Part shown: piece by piece, positions 44,104 through 52,601 of the stretch | Layout: every line of letters starts with the position of its first letter | Position numbering within the stretch: the stretch's first letter is position 1 | Assembly: GCA_046331225.1 (NCBI GenBank) | Contig: JAXLRF010000006.1 | Span: 62,001-126,000 of the forward strand | From: VFMC01 sp046331225 | Lineage (GTDB): Bacteria; Actinomycetota; Acidimicrobiia; Acidimicrobiales; Ilumatobacteraceae | Direction of reading: 5' to 3' | DNA: 64,000 nucleotides | The notes under the pieces: model-generated | The model's database searches: none | Seen by the model: the letters and a program-made list of their open reading frames with translations, nothing else | Told to the model about the DNA's origin: nothing | Position numbers and translations under genes: made by a program

Positions 44104-44888
44104 GCGTGTGCGTCCTTCAGGTCGTTGCTGATCTTGCCGCAGAGCTCGGCGAACTCGGCCTCGTAGCGGATGTCGTGGCTACGGGGGAAGCCATAGGGCA
44201 CCTGGTAGTCGGCGATGATCCGGCCGGGACGCGCCGACATCACGATCACACGGGTCGACAGGAAGACGGCCTCCTGGATCGAGTGGGTGATGAACAGGCC
44301 GGCGAACTTCTCGTGCAGGAACAGTCGCAGCAGCTCGTCGTTGAGGCGCTCACGGGTGATCTCGTCGAGCGCGCCGAAGGGCTCGTCGAACAGGAACACG
44401 CGCGGGCTGAGGACGAGCGAACGGGCGAGCGAGCACCGCATCTTCATGCCGCCCGACAGCTGCTTGGGGTACTTGTTCTCGTGACCGACCAGGTTGACCA
44501 GTTCGATCGCGTCCTTGGCCTTGGCCTTGCGGGTGGCCTTGTCCATGCCCTGCAGTTCGGCGTTGAGCTCGACGTTCTTCTGCACGGTGCGCCACGGCAG
44601 CAGGGTCGCGTCCTGGAACACGTAGCCGATGCTCGACTTGTCGAGCACGACGGTGCCGGACGTGTTCTGCTCGAGGCCCGACGCGATGCGCAGGAGCGTG
44701 CTCTTGCCGCACCCGGACGGACCCACGACGGTGACGAACTCGCCGGGCTGGACGTCGAAGCTGACGTTGTCGACCGCGTGTGTCCCGTCGGGGAACACCA
44801 TGGAAACGTTCCGGAAGCTCAGCGCCGGTGACGCGGAACCTACTGCCGTCCCTGCACCGGGCTGCAGGGCATCAGTGGATGTCATCAT
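44100..44888 (-). CDS. Ssu/Tau/ThiZ-type ABC ATPase
   Basis: A 262-residue ATPase: Walker A GPSGCGKST, Q-loop VFQDATLLPWRTV (typical of the SsuB/TauB class), signature LSGGMKMRCSLARSLVLSPRVFLFDEP (starting LSGGM), and ITHSIQEAVFLS. First gene of the importer operon. TACTGT lies exactly 8 nt before the ATG at 44888, suggesting a leaderless start, although the intervening AGGGGGA could also serve the adjacent ATG at 44885. Confidence 0.9.
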   Translation of the reverse strand: MMTSTDALQPGAGTAVGSASPALSFRNVSMVFPDGTHAVDNVSFDVQPGEFVTVVGPSGCGKSTLLRIASGLEQNTSGTVVLDKSSIGYVFQDATLLPWRTVQKNVELNAELQGMDKATRKAKAKDAIELVNLVGHENKYPKQLSGGMKMRCSLARSLVLSPRVFLFDEPFGALDEITRERLNDELLRLFLHEKFAGLFITHSIQEAVFLSTRVIVMSARPGRIIADYQVPYGFPRSHDIRYEAEFAELCGKISNDLKDAHA

Positions 44889-44896
44889 TCCCCCTG

Positions 44897-44902
44897 ACAG
44901 TA
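44897..44902 (-). promoter_or_regulatory. Leaderless-type -10 box (TACTGT, 8 nt to ATG)
   Basis: Minus-strand TACTGT, 8 nt before ATG 44888, abutting a perfect 10-bp inverted repeat on its upstream side. Confidence 0.55.
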
Positions 44903-44932
44903 GAGGACGCAGATGGGCGGTCCTGCGTCCTC
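44903..44932. promoter_or_regulatory. Perfect inverted repeat GAGGACGCAG-N10-CTGCGTCCTC
   Basis: Two perfect 10-bp arms, centres 20 bp apart, directly upstream of the -10 box of the ABC importer. The spacing of about two helical turns is right for a dimeric regulator. It might instead act as a terminator for the deaminase gene that ends 44 nt upstream. Confidence 0.6.
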
Positions 44933-44975
44933 CGTGTGTCGTGTGTGTTAACTCTCCCGGGTGCCTCTGACCTGG

Positions 44976-46127
44976 TCACGGGGTGTCCCGAAGGGCGTCG
45001 GCGGGGAGCTGTCCGGCGACGAGCCGGCCCCGTCGCACGACGATGCGGTCGGGCGGTCCGAACGCGATCGCTTCGCGTACGGTACTCGCTCGCAGGGCCA
45101 CGAAATCCCCGGCCGCCGGGTCGGCGGGCGGCAGGCCCATCATCCGGCGGGGCGCGGCCGAGATGCTGTGCAGTGCCTCGTCGGGCAGCAGGTGGCTGGC
45201 CATCACCATCAGTCCTGCGGTCTCGAGCGCGTCGCCCCGGCCGACCGGGTTGAACGGGTCCTGGAGGTTGTCGGCGCCCGCGGCGACGTTCACCCCGGCG
45301 TCGCGGAGCGCCTTCACGGCGGTGAGGCCGCGAGGCATGGCCGCCTGGTGGTCGCGGCCCTGCAGGAACAGGTTGGTGTGGGGGAGCGCGACCACGTGGA
45401 TGCCGGCTGCCGCCACCTGTTCGGCCACGCGCTGCTGCACGTCGTCGGGTTGCACACCGAGGCTGCAGCAGTGGCTGGCGGTGACCGAGAACGGCAGCTC
45501 CATCTCGACCACGCGTCGTGCGAGGTGTTCGAGGTACAGCTTGCGCGGGTCGAGCGTCTCGTCGGTGTGGAGGTCGACGGGCTTGCCGAACTCGGCGGCC
45601 ACCTGCAGGAACGAGTCGGTGGCCTCGATGCCGTCGTCCTCGAGGTGCGGGCACCCGCCGACCAGGTCGGCGCCGAGCTTCAGTGCTTCGCGCATCAGGT
45701 CGAGGTGCACCTTGCCGATCTCGCCGCACGACGGCCAGCCGCACAGCACGACGACCTCGATGTCGACGAGGTGTGCGAGCGAGTCGCGCACGGCGAGCAA
45801 CGCCTCGACGTTGCGGAGGCCCTTCTCGGCCATGAGGTCGGCGTGGGTGCGGATCGCGGTGGTGCCGTTGGCCAGCATCAACAGCGCGGCCCGGGTGGCG
45901 CGCTCGACGATGTCGTCGTAGGTGATGTTCGGGCTCTCGGCGATCATCGCGTCGATCGCGCCCATCAGGTCGCCGGTGGCGTTCTCGCACCGCTCGGCGA
46001 GGAACGCCTTGTCGAGGTGCGCGTGGGGCTCGGCGAACGACGGCAACACCAGCCAGCCCCGGTCGGGGGTGAGGTGGCGCAGCGCCGCCGCGACGTCGAT
46101 CTCGCTGCCGATCGGCACGTTGCTCAT
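44976..46127 (-). CDS. Cytosine-deaminase-like amidohydrolase (CodA/AtzC family)
   Basis: A 383-residue TIM-barrel metal-dependent hydrolase. LPSFAEPHAHLDKAFL has the HxHxDK start, DLHTDE the third His, TASHCC the fourth and GADNLQDPF the catalytic-type Asp, as in cytosine deaminase and N-isopropylammelide hydrolase. It would deaminate a pyrimidine-, triazine- or creatinine-like ring. GAGG lies 5 nt before the ATG, 14 nt after the luciferase-like gene, so the two are co-transcribed. Confidence 0.8.
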   Translation of the reverse strand: MSNVPIGSEIDVAAALRHLTPDRGWLVLPSFAEPHAHLDKAFLAERCENATGDLMGAIDAMIAESPNITYDDIVERATRAALLMLANGTTAIRTHADLMAEKGLRNVEALLAVRDSLAHLVDIEVVVLCGWPSCGEIGKVHLDLMREALKLGADLVGGCPHLEDDGIEATDSFLQVAAEFGKPVDLHTDETLDPRKLYLEHLARRVVEMELPFSVTASHCCSLGVQPDDVQQRVAEQVAAAGIHVVALPHTNLFLQGRDHQAAMPRGLTAVKALRDAGVNVAAGADNLQDPFNPVGRGDALETAGLMVMASHLLPDEALHSISAAPRRMMGLPPADPAAGDFVALRASTVREAIAFGPPDRIVVRRGRLVAGQLPADALRDTP

Positions 46128-46141
46128 CGAGGCCTCGGTGC

Positions 46142-47332
46142 TCAGATCAGGGGGCGACCGGTGAGCGGGCGCCGCTCGACGGGCTCGCCGAGCTTGGGGA
46201 ACACCTCTTCGATCATCAGGTGCATCTGCTCGATCATCTCCTGCTGGCCGATGCCGGGCAGGTCGAAGAAGAAGCAGACGTGCTTGAGGTCGAGCAGGTC
46301 GCGCCAGAAGCCGAGGGCGTCGACGACGTCGTCGACCGAGCCGATCACCTGCAGCTTCTCGCGGTTGCTCTCCTCGACCGTCGGCCGGTGGTCGAACGGC
46401 ACCTTCGAGCCGTCGGGGTTGCGATAGCTGTTGAAGCGGCCGTACGGCGACAGGAACTTCACGAACTCGTCGTGGCCCGGTGCGCCGCGCTTCATCGCCT
46501 CTTCGCGGGTGCGGCCGACGTGCACGTTGAGCACCAGACAGCGGTCCTCGCCCGGGCCCACCGGCGAGCCGATCTCCTCACGGATCTCGGCGTAGCGGTC
46601 CCACTTCTGCTTCTGGCTCTCGGCGTTGGTGAGCCAGTAGACGGCCTTGTGACCGGCACGCGGGACGTACTCGATCGTCTCGGGCGAGCTGATCGGCTGG
46701 TAGACGTCGACCTTGCGCAGCGGCTTGGGGATGAGGGTCAGGTCGCGGACGGTGCTGCCGCGGTCGGGCACGTCATCGGGCGGGAACACCCAGTGCTTGC
46801 CCCGGTAGCTGAAGCGATCCTCGTACCAGGCGAGCTTGATCACCTCCATCGACTCCTCGAACACCTCGCGGTTGATCCGGTCGTGTTCGGCCGACATCGC
46901 GTTGTCGCCGCTCGCGACGACGGTGCCGAGCGCCCACGCCTCACGGGGCACGGTGCCGCGCCCGACGCCGAACTCCATGCGGCCGCCGGTGACGATGTCG
47001 GCGAGTGCGAAGTCCTCGGCGAGACGCAGCGGGTGCCACTGCGGCACCACGTTGAACATCTGCCCCAGCCGGAGGTCCTTGGTGAGGCTGGCGAGGTGCT
47101 GGCCGAAGAGGATGAGGTTCGGGAGCACCTCGTAGCCCTCGTACTGGAAGTGGTGCTCGGTGAGCCACATCGTGTCGAAGCCGAGTTGGTCGCAGGTCTT
47201 GGCCCAGGCGACGAGGTTCTCGTAGCAGGCGACCACGGCGTCGTTGCCGTACCGGCGGCTCGTGGCCGGGACGTTCGGGTCGCCGGCGTCCGGCATGGGC
47301 ACGGTGCAGAAGAAGTTCGTGTCGACGCGCAT
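46142..47332 (-). CDS. Luciferase-like flavin-dependent monooxygenase
   Basis: A 396-residue LLM-class TIM-barrel enzyme using reduced flavin and oxygen. LGFDTMWLTEHHFQYEG and LRLGQMFNVVPQWHPLRLAEDFALADIVTGGRMEFGVGRG (starting LRLGQ) are family blocks; GSVDDVVDALGFWRDLL near the end is the usual C-terminal helix motif. Such enzymes open or oxidise rings (RutA on uracil is one relative). With the CodA-like deaminase and the importer it suggests oxidative use of a nitrogen heterocycle. Confidence 0.85.
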   Translation of the reverse strand: MRVDTNFFCTVPMPDAGDPNVPATSRRYGNDAVVACYENLVAWAKTCDQLGFDTMWLTEHHFQYEGYEVLPNLILFGQHLASLTKDLRLGQMFNVVPQWHPLRLAEDFALADIVTGGRMEFGVGRGTVPREAWALGTVVASGDNAMSAEHDRINREVFEESMEVIKLAWYEDRFSYRGKHWVFPPDDVPDRGSTVRDLTLIPKPLRKVDVYQPISSPETIEYVPRAGHKAVYWLTNAESQKQKWDRYAEIREEIGSPVGPGEDRCLVLNVHVGRTREEAMKRGAPGHDEFVKFLSPYGRFNSYRNPDGSKVPFDHRPTVEESNREKLQVIGSVDDVVDALGFWRDLLDLKHVCFFFDLPGIGQQEMIEQMHLMIEEVFPKLGEPVERRPLTGRPLI

Positions 47333-47339
47333 GAGCCGG

Positions 47340-47345
47340 ACGCTA
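47340..47345 (-). promoter_or_regulatory. Leaderless-type -10 box (TAGCGT, 7 nt to ATG)
   Basis: Minus-strand TAGCGT, 7 nt before ATG 47332; no ribosome-binding site. Confidence 0.6.
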
Positions 47346-47406
47346 GCCGTGGTGCCCGACCGTCACCGCGGCGTGACCGGTGGTCAGCGCCTCGGCCGGG
47401 CTGATT

Positions 47407-48996
47407 TCACATCCCGGCAACAGAGCCGACCCGCGTGCGCGGGTCGGCGGCACCGGCGAGCATGCCGTCGTCACCGACGACGATCGCGTGCGCATGCCCG
47501 ACGTCGCTCGACCACGAGGGCGTCGCGGTGACGCGGTGGCCGAGTCCGGTGAGGTGCGCCCGCCACGAGCCGGGGACGTGCCCCTCGAGCTGCACGGACG
47601 GCCCACCCGCGCCGGTCCAGGTGTCGAAGCCGGTGGTGGGCCCGTCGAGCACCCAACGACCGGCGTTGATCGCCGCGGCGGGGCTCTGGCCGTGGTGGAG
47701 GATGCGCGTGAGCAGCTGCAGGAGGATCTGTGGCTGGGCGTCGCCGCCCATGGTGCCGATGACGCTGCGCAACGAGCCATCGGTGCGGGTGACGAGCGCC
47801 GGCGACAGCGTGTGCGGCGGACGACGCCGCGGGCCCAGTTCGGCAGGGTGGTCGGCCACCAGCGAGAAGCCGAGCCCTCGATTGTGGAGGTTGATGCCAG
47901 TGGACGGCTCGACCAGCCACGATCCGAAGCCCGACGCGTTCGACTGGATGAGCGACACGCCCATCCGGTCGTCGTCGACCGTGCAGAGGTACGTGGTGTC
48001 GCCCTGGCGCTGTGACGGGTCGAGCGGTGCCGCCCGGTACGGGTCGATCTCGTCGGTCCGAGCGGCGATCGCCTCGAGCAGCCCGCCGCCGTCGGCGCCC
48101 TCGTGCAGCACGTCGGGACGATCACGGCCCGCGGCCTTCGCGGCCTCCACCAGCAGATGCGCCCACTGCGGATCGTCGGGGTCGACGGGCAGCTCGAGCT
48201 GGTCGACGAGCGCGGCGGCACCGAGGGTGAGGTAGCCCTGCGAGTTGGGCGGGATCGTGTGCAGTACGTGGCCGAACGCCGGCCACGACAGCGGCGTGAC
48301 CCAGTCGCAGCCGGGCTCGGCCAGGTCGTCGGCCGTGTACCACCCGGCCCCGAGTGCCAGGAGCCCGTGGCCGAAGTCGCCCCGGTAGTAGGCGTCGCGC
48401 CCGTGCGTGGCGACGTCGCGCAGGGCTGCGGCCACGCCCGGCCGGCGCACCCGGTCGCCGGGGCGGCGTGCCTGGCCGGCCAGCTCGTGGAGCGCGTCGC
48501 GGGCGCGGTCGTCCAGGGTCGCGAGCGAGCCGACCAGCAGGGGAGAGGCCGGGAAACCGTGTTCGGCCAGCCGGATCGCCGGGGCGAGCAGCTGGGCGAG
48601 CGGGAGCCGGCCGAATCGTTCGTGCAGCGCGCACCAACCGTCGACGCACCCGGGCACCGTGACGCTGCGGATGTCGTGGCGGAACGGCATCTCGCGGTGG
48701 CCCTCGGCACGGAGCCCTGCGGCGCTGGCCCCGCCGCCGGCGCGGCCGCTGGCGTTGAGCGCGTGCACGTGACCGGCCGTGTGCACGAGTGCGAAGAGGT
48801 CGCCGCCCATGCCGCACAAGTGCGGTCCGGTCACGGCGATCGCCGCGTTGGTGGCGATCGCCGCGTCGACTGCGTTGCCGCCCGCCGCGAGCGCCGTCAT
48901 GCCGGCCTGGGTGGCGAGCTGGTCGGCCGACGCGACCATCGCACCGGGGGCTCGGACCGACGACGTGGGTGGGTGCACCAGGGCGTGGCTGCTCAT
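47407..48996 (-). CDS. Gamma-glutamyltransferase-family Ntn hydrolase
   Basis: A 529-residue GGT homologue. GGNAVDAAIATNAAIAVTGPHLCGMGGD is the N-terminal block (starting GGNAVD), RSVTVPGCVDGW and TIPPNSQGY follow, and GDTTYLCTVDDD contains the autoprocessing/catalytic Thr334 that would start the small subunit. IGTMGGDAQPQ is the C-terminal block. No signal peptide is visible, so it is probably cytoplasmic and may be a broader N-acyl or gamma-glutamyl hydrolase rather than a classical periplasmic GGT. Confidence 0.85.
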   Translation of the reverse strand: MSSHALVHPPTSSVRAPGAMVASADQLATQAGMTALAAGGNAVDAAIATNAAIAVTGPHLCGMGGDLFALVHTAGHVHALNASGRAGGGASAAGLRAEGHREMPFRHDIRSVTVPGCVDGWCALHERFGRLPLAQLLAPAIRLAEHGFPASPLLVGSLATLDDRARDALHELAGQARRPGDRVRRPGVAAALRDVATHGRDAYYRGDFGHGLLALGAGWYTADDLAEPGCDWVTPLSWPAFGHVLHTIPPNSQGYLTLGAAALVDQLELPVDPDDPQWAHLLVEAAKAAGRDRPDVLHEGADGGGLLEAIAARTDEIDPYRAAPLDPSQRQGDTTYLCTVDDDRMGVSLIQSNASGFGSWLVEPSTGINLHNRGLGFSLVADHPAELGPRRRPPHTLSPALVTRTDGSLRSVIGTMGGDAQPQILLQLLTRILHHGQSPAAAINAGRWVLDGPTTGFDTWTGAGGPSVQLEGHVPGSWRAHLTGLGHRVTATPSWSSDVGHAHAIVVGDDGMLAGAADPRTRVGSVAGM

Positions 48997-49002
48997 GCGG
49001 CC

Positions 49003-49008
49003 ACCCTA
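49003..49008 (-). promoter_or_regulatory. Leaderless-type -10 box (TAGGGT, 6 nt to ATG)
   Basis: Minus-strand TAGGGT, 6 nt before ATG 48996. Only 14 bp separate it from the plus-strand box at 49023. Confidence 0.55.
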
Positions 49009-49022
49009 CGGCCGGGTCGCCG

Positions 49023-49028
49023 TACCAT
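49023..49028 (+). promoter_or_regulatory. Leaderless-type -10 box (TACCAT, 7 nt to GTG)
   Basis: TACCAT, 7 nt, GTG 49036; divergent from the GGT promoter. Confidence 0.55.
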
Positions 49029-49035
49029 CGGCGCC

Positions 49036-49515
49036 GTGCGCCACCTCGTCCGTCACCGACCCACCGCCCTCGGGGCGTATTCGGTGGCCGGCGCCGCCGT
49101 GGTGCTGGCGACGTTCCTGCCGTGGCTGCACTCGGGCAGTACGTCGAGGTCGAGCTACGAGCTGCTCGGGCTGCTCGACCGCTTGGGCATCGCTCCGGAC
49201 GGGCCCGTGTCGGTGCTGGTGCGCTGGTGGCCGCTGGTGCCGCTGGTGGTCACCACGGCCGTGGTGCTCGCCTGGTGGCAGCGATGGCTGGCCTCGCTCG
49301 CGGCGGCGTTGATGGCGGTGCTGTACGCCGGCGGGGTGGGCACCGCGATCGCCTGGGGTGCGCGCGGCACGCCGATCTCGCTCGGCATCGGTCCGTGGGT
49401 GTGCGCCGTGGCGAGCGGCGTGTTCCTGGTGACGGCGGGGTGGATGGTGTTCACGCACGCCAGTGCGCGCGCCGTTCGAGCACCTCGCGCAGCACCACCG
49501 GTCGATCCGTCATGA
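49036..49515 (+). CDS. Small four-helix membrane protein, unknown function
   Basis: 159 residues with hydrophobic segments at about 13-31, 64-82, 87-107 and 117-139. The first two are separated by an extracytoplasmic GSTSRSSYELLGLLDRLG segment, a layout seen in uncharacterised actinobacterial membrane proteins. No motif suggests a function. Its last 65 bp overlap the 3' end of the convergent GDPD gene. Confidence 0.65.
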   Translation: MRHLVRHRPTALGAYSVAGAAVVLATFLPWLHSGSTSRSSYELLGLLDRLGIAPDGPVSVLVRWWPLVPLVVTTAVVLAWWQRWLASLAAALMAVLYAGGVGTAIAWGARGTPISLGIGPWVCAVASGVFLVTAGWMVFTHASARAVRAPRAAPPVDPS

Positions 49516-50203
49516 GGCCGTCGACCCCGAGGTCGAGCAATCGCTCCATCTCGACCGGTTCGTCGATGGTCCACACGTGCACGTGGATGCCGAGTGAGTG
49601 CGCCCGCTCGACGAAGCGCTGATCGGTGACCGTGATCCGACCCTGACGCACGGGCACCTGCGCGGTGAGTGCCGGCAACCGGCGTGGCCGGGCGAAGCGG
49701 AGCATCGCGACGTCGCGGGGACCGAGCGCGGTGCACAGCTCGGGGCCGAGCTCGCGGCGCAGGCGGTTGATGCGGGTGTCGCTGAACGCGCCGACGCACA
49801 CCCGGTCGAGCGCTCGGTGGCGCTTCAGCACCGACACCAACGCAGGGGCGGCGCGGTCGGTCTTGCAGTCGATGTTGACGCGCACGTCGGGCCAGGCGCC
49901 GAGCAGGTCCTCGAGCAACGGGATCGGTGCCTCGCCGCCCACGCGGGCCTGCTGGACGTCGCGCCAGGGGAGCTGGCTGATGCGGCCGGGACGCCCGCAC
50001 GTGCGTTGCAGGTCGTCGTCGTGGAACGCCACGAGCACGCCGTCGGCCGTCACCTGCACGTCGGTCTCGAGGTAGCGGTAGCCGAGCCCGACCGCGTACT
50101 CGAACGCCGGCATGGTGTTCTCGGGGGCGTCGCTCGCACCCCCACGGTGGGCGAACGGGATCGGGCCGTCCCACTCGAGGAACGGGTGCGTCGGTGCCGG
50201 CAT
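49451..50203 (-). CDS. Glycerophosphodiester phosphodiesterase
   Basis: A 250-residue GDPD TIM barrel. FAHRGGASDAPENTMPAFEYA gives the catalytic His-Arg and the first Glu, YLETDVQVTADGVLVAFHDDDL the Glu/Asp metal ligands and second catalytic His, and NIDCKTD the later acidic ligand (Asp where many homologues have Glu). No signal peptide, so it hydrolyses glycerophosphodiesters in the cytoplasm. GTG 50209 is an alternative start two codons upstream. Confidence 0.85.
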   Translation of the reverse strand: MPAPTHPFLEWDGPIPFAHRGGASDAPENTMPAFEYAVGLGYRYLETDVQVTADGVLVAFHDDDLQRTCGRPGRISQLPWRDVQQARVGGEAPIPLLEDLLGAWPDVRVNIDCKTDRAAPALVSVLKRHRALDRVCVGAFSDTRINRLRRELGPELCTALGPRDVAMLRFARPRRLPALTAQVPVRQGRITVTDQRFVERAHSLGIHVHVWTIDEPVEMERLLDLGVDGLMTDRPVVLREVLERRAHWRA

Positions 50204-50213
50204 GGCCACATCA

Positions 50214-50258
50214 TGCCCGCCCCCGTGCCCGCCCACGTGCCCGCCCAGGTGCCCGCAG
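50214..50258. repeat. 12-bp near-tandem repeat between divergent genes
   Basis: CCCGCCCACGTG-like units recur about three times with minor changes in the gap between the GDPD and aldehyde dehydrogenase genes. Copy number may vary; no function evident. Confidence 0.6.
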
Positions 50259-50279
50259 GAGCGCGGCGGAGCTGACGAG

Positions 50280-50285
50280 TAGCCT
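50280..50285 (+). promoter_or_regulatory. Leaderless-type -10 box (TAGCCT, 8 nt to ATG)
   Basis: TAGCCT, 8 nt, ATG 50294; no Shine-Dalgarno. Confidence 0.55.
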
Positions 50286-50293
50286 CGCCGCCC

Positions 50294-51676
50294 ATGGCCA
50301 ACACCATCGAAGTCCGTTCCCCCTACGACGGCAGCCTGATCGGCGAGATCCCCAGCCAGACCGCGGCCGACGTCGACCGTGCGGTCGCCACCGCGAAGGC
50401 CGCGCTCGAGGCCGGGCCGTTGCCGCTGTGGAAGCGTGCCGACATCCTCGACAAGGCGGCCGCCCGGCTGGCGGCGCGGCGCGACGAGTTCGCCGAGATC
50501 ATCGCGAAGGAGGCCGCGAAGCCGATCAAGACCGCGCGAGTCGAGGCCGAGCGAGCCGTCGGCACGTTCCAGTTCTCCGCAGCCGAGGCGCGCAAGCTCG
50601 CCGGCGAGGTGATCCCGCTCGACGCGATCCCCGCGGGCGAGGGCAAGATCGGCTTCACGCTGCGCGTGCCGATCGGTGTGGTCGGCGCGATCGCCCCGTT
50701 CAACTTCCCGCTCAACCTCGTCGCCCACAAGGTCGGTCCCGCCATCGCCGCCGGGTGCCCGGTGGTGCTCAAGCCGGCGAGCCAGACCCCGTTCAGCTCG
50801 CTGCGGTTGGCCGAGATGCTGATCGACGAGTGCGGCCTGCCGGCCGAGCACCTGCAGGTGGTCACCGGCGGCGGCAGTACGGTCGGCAACGCGATCGTCG
50901 ACCATCCCGACGTCGCGCTGATCACCTTCACCGGGTCGCCCGAGGTGGGCTGGGGCATCCGTGCCCGCGCGGCCCGCAAGCGCGTCGGCCTCGAGCTGGG
51001 CAACAACGCGCCGGTGATCATCGAACCGGACGGCGACTGGTCGACCGCCGCGGCCAAGATCAAGGTCGCCGGGTTCAGCCACGCCGGGCAGAGCTGCATC
51101 AGCACCCAGCGCGTGCTGGTGCACCGGTCGATCGCCGACGAGTTCACGTCGACCCTCGTGACGCACGTCGAGCAGCTCGTGGTCGGTGATCCGATGGACG
51201 AGGCCACCGACGTGTCCGCGCTGATCTCCACCAGCGAGCGCGATCGCGTCGAGAGCTGGGTGCAGGAGGCCGCGGCCGAGGGCGCAACGATCGCGACAGG
51301 TGGTCGGCGCTCGGCCGACGACGTGCTCTTGCCCACGGTGATCGCCGGTGCCACGCCCGACATGAAGGTGTGCGCGAAGGAGGTGTTCGGGCCGGTCGTC
51401 ACGGTCACCGCCTACGACGACCTCGACGAGGCGATCCGTATCGCCAACACCACCGACTACGGCCTGCAGGCGGCGATCTTCACGCGCGACATCGCGAAGG
51501 CGCTCAAGGCCGTGCAGTCGCTCGACTTCGGCGGCGTGCTCGTGAACGAGGTGCCGACGTGGCGTGCCGATCAGCAGCCGTACGGTGGTCTGCGCGACAG
51601 CGGCAACACGCGTGAGGGGCCGGGGTTCACGATCAAGGAGATGACCGAGATCCGGATGGTGGTCATCAATGGCTGA
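50294..51676 (+). CDS. NAD(P)-dependent aldehyde dehydrogenase
   Basis: A 460-residue ALDH. GVVGAIAPFNFPLNLVAHKVGPA is the nucleotide-binding segment (starting GVVGAIAPFNFP), FTGSPEVGW the turn, LELGNNAPV has the general base Glu234, and GQSCISTQRV the nucleophile Cys268. The form is close to lactaldehyde/phosphonoacetaldehyde/GapN-type enzymes; substrate not resolved. Its last 8 bp overlap the Gfo/Idh gene, so the two are co-expressed. Confidence 0.9.
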   Translation: MANTIEVRSPYDGSLIGEIPSQTAADVDRAVATAKAALEAGPLPLWKRADILDKAAARLAARRDEFAEIIAKEAAKPIKTARVEAERAVGTFQFSAAEARKLAGEVIPLDAIPAGEGKIGFTLRVPIGVVGAIAPFNFPLNLVAHKVGPAIAAGCPVVLKPASQTPFSSLRLAEMLIDECGLPAEHLQVVTGGGSTVGNAIVDHPDVALITFTGSPEVGWGIRARAARKRVGLELGNNAPVIIEPDGDWSTAAAKIKVAGFSHAGQSCISTQRVLVHRSIADEFTSTLVTHVEQLVVGDPMDEATDVSALISTSERDRVESWVQEAAAEGATIATGGRRSADDVLLPTVIAGATPDMKVCAKEVFGPVVTVTAYDDLDEAIRIANTTDYGLQAAIFTRDIAKALKAVQSLDFGGVLVNEVPTWRADQQPYGGLRDSGNTREGPGFTIKEMTEIRMVVING

Positions 51677-52601
51677 GGCGCTGCGTTGGGGCGTGCTCGG
51701 TGCGTCGTCGCGGATGTACCGCACACGGATCCTCGGCCCGATGCAGGCGAGCGACCGCCACGTCGTGGTCGCCGAGGCGAGCCGCGACGCGTCCGGCTCG
51801 GAGCAGCCGTACGCCGACCTGCTCGCGCGGCCCGATGTCGACGCGGTGTACGTGCCGCTGCCCAACCTCGGCCACAAGCCGTGGGTGCTGGCCGCGCTCG
51901 AGGCCGGCAAGCACGTGTTGTGCGAGAAACCGCTGACGATGTCGGCGGCCGACACCGACGAGGTGTACGAGGCCGCCGCCTCGGCCGGCCGTGCGCTGGT
52001 CGAGGCCTACATGTGGCCGCACCACCCGCGACACCAGGCGTTGCTCGATGTGGCCCGCGACGGACTCGGCGACCTGCGGTTCGCCCGGGCCGCGTTCACG
52101 TTCCCCTTGCGTCGCCCCGACGATCACCGGTTCGACGCACGTGGTCGTGGCGCACTGTTCGACGTCGGGATCTACTGCCTCGGCCCGTCGGTGCTGATGG
52201 CGCCGCGCGAGCCGGTCGCCGTGGCGGCCTCGGCCGTGCGCAACGAACACGGGGTCGACGTGTCGATGTCGGCCTGGGTCGATCTGGGGGAGGGGTTCGC
52301 CACCTCGATCGAGGTGTCGTTCGAGACGGTGAACGGCCGCTCGTTCCAGCTGACCGGCACCGGTGGGCGGATCTCGATCCCCGACTGGTTCGCGCCCGGC
52401 CCGGAGGAGCCGAGCACGTTGGAGGTGCTGCGACTCGACGACTCGGTGGAGCGCATCGAGTGTGCCGGCGCCAACGCGTACGGCCAGATGCTCGACCAGT
52501 TCGCCGACGTGGTGCAGCACGCCGCCCATCCGGTGTGGGGTCCGGCCGAGAGCCGTCGCCTGGCCCGCTGGATCGACGCGGTGCAGGCCGCCGCCGCCTG
52601 A
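51669..52601 (+). CDS. Gfo/Idh/MocA-family oxidoreductase
   Basis: A 310-residue NAD(P) dehydrogenase. RWGVLGASSRMYRT starts the Rossmann fold, DAVYVPLPNLGH and HVLCEKPLTMS (the EKP Lys) follow, and FDVGIYCLG is the C-terminal domain motif. Members oxidise or reduce sugars and cyclitols. Coupled to the aldehyde dehydrogenase, perhaps in a sugar-alcohol or aldehyde pathway. A palindromic repeat array follows the stop directly. Confidence 0.85.
   Translation: MAEALRWGVLGASSRMYRTRILGPMQASDRHVVVAEASRDASGSEQPYADLLARPDVDAVYVPLPNLGHKPWVLAALEAGKHVLCEKPLTMSAADTDEVYEAAASAGRALVEAYMWPHHPRHQALLDVARDGLGDLRFARAAFTFPLRRPDDHRFDARGRGALFDVGIYCLGPSVLMAPREPVAVAASAVRNEHGVDVSMSAWVDLGEGFATSIEVSFETVNGRSFQLTGTGGRISIPDWFAPGPEEPSTLEVLRLDDSVERIECAGANAYGQMLDQFADVVQHAAHPVWGPAESRRLARWIDAVQAAAA

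Noticed and set aside
41870..44888. Calling the importer a taurine or nitrate transporter
   Set aside because: Class-level motifs do not define the ligand and there is no sulfonate monooxygenase (SsuD partner) or nitrate reductase; the LLM protein nearby is grouped with a deaminase instead.
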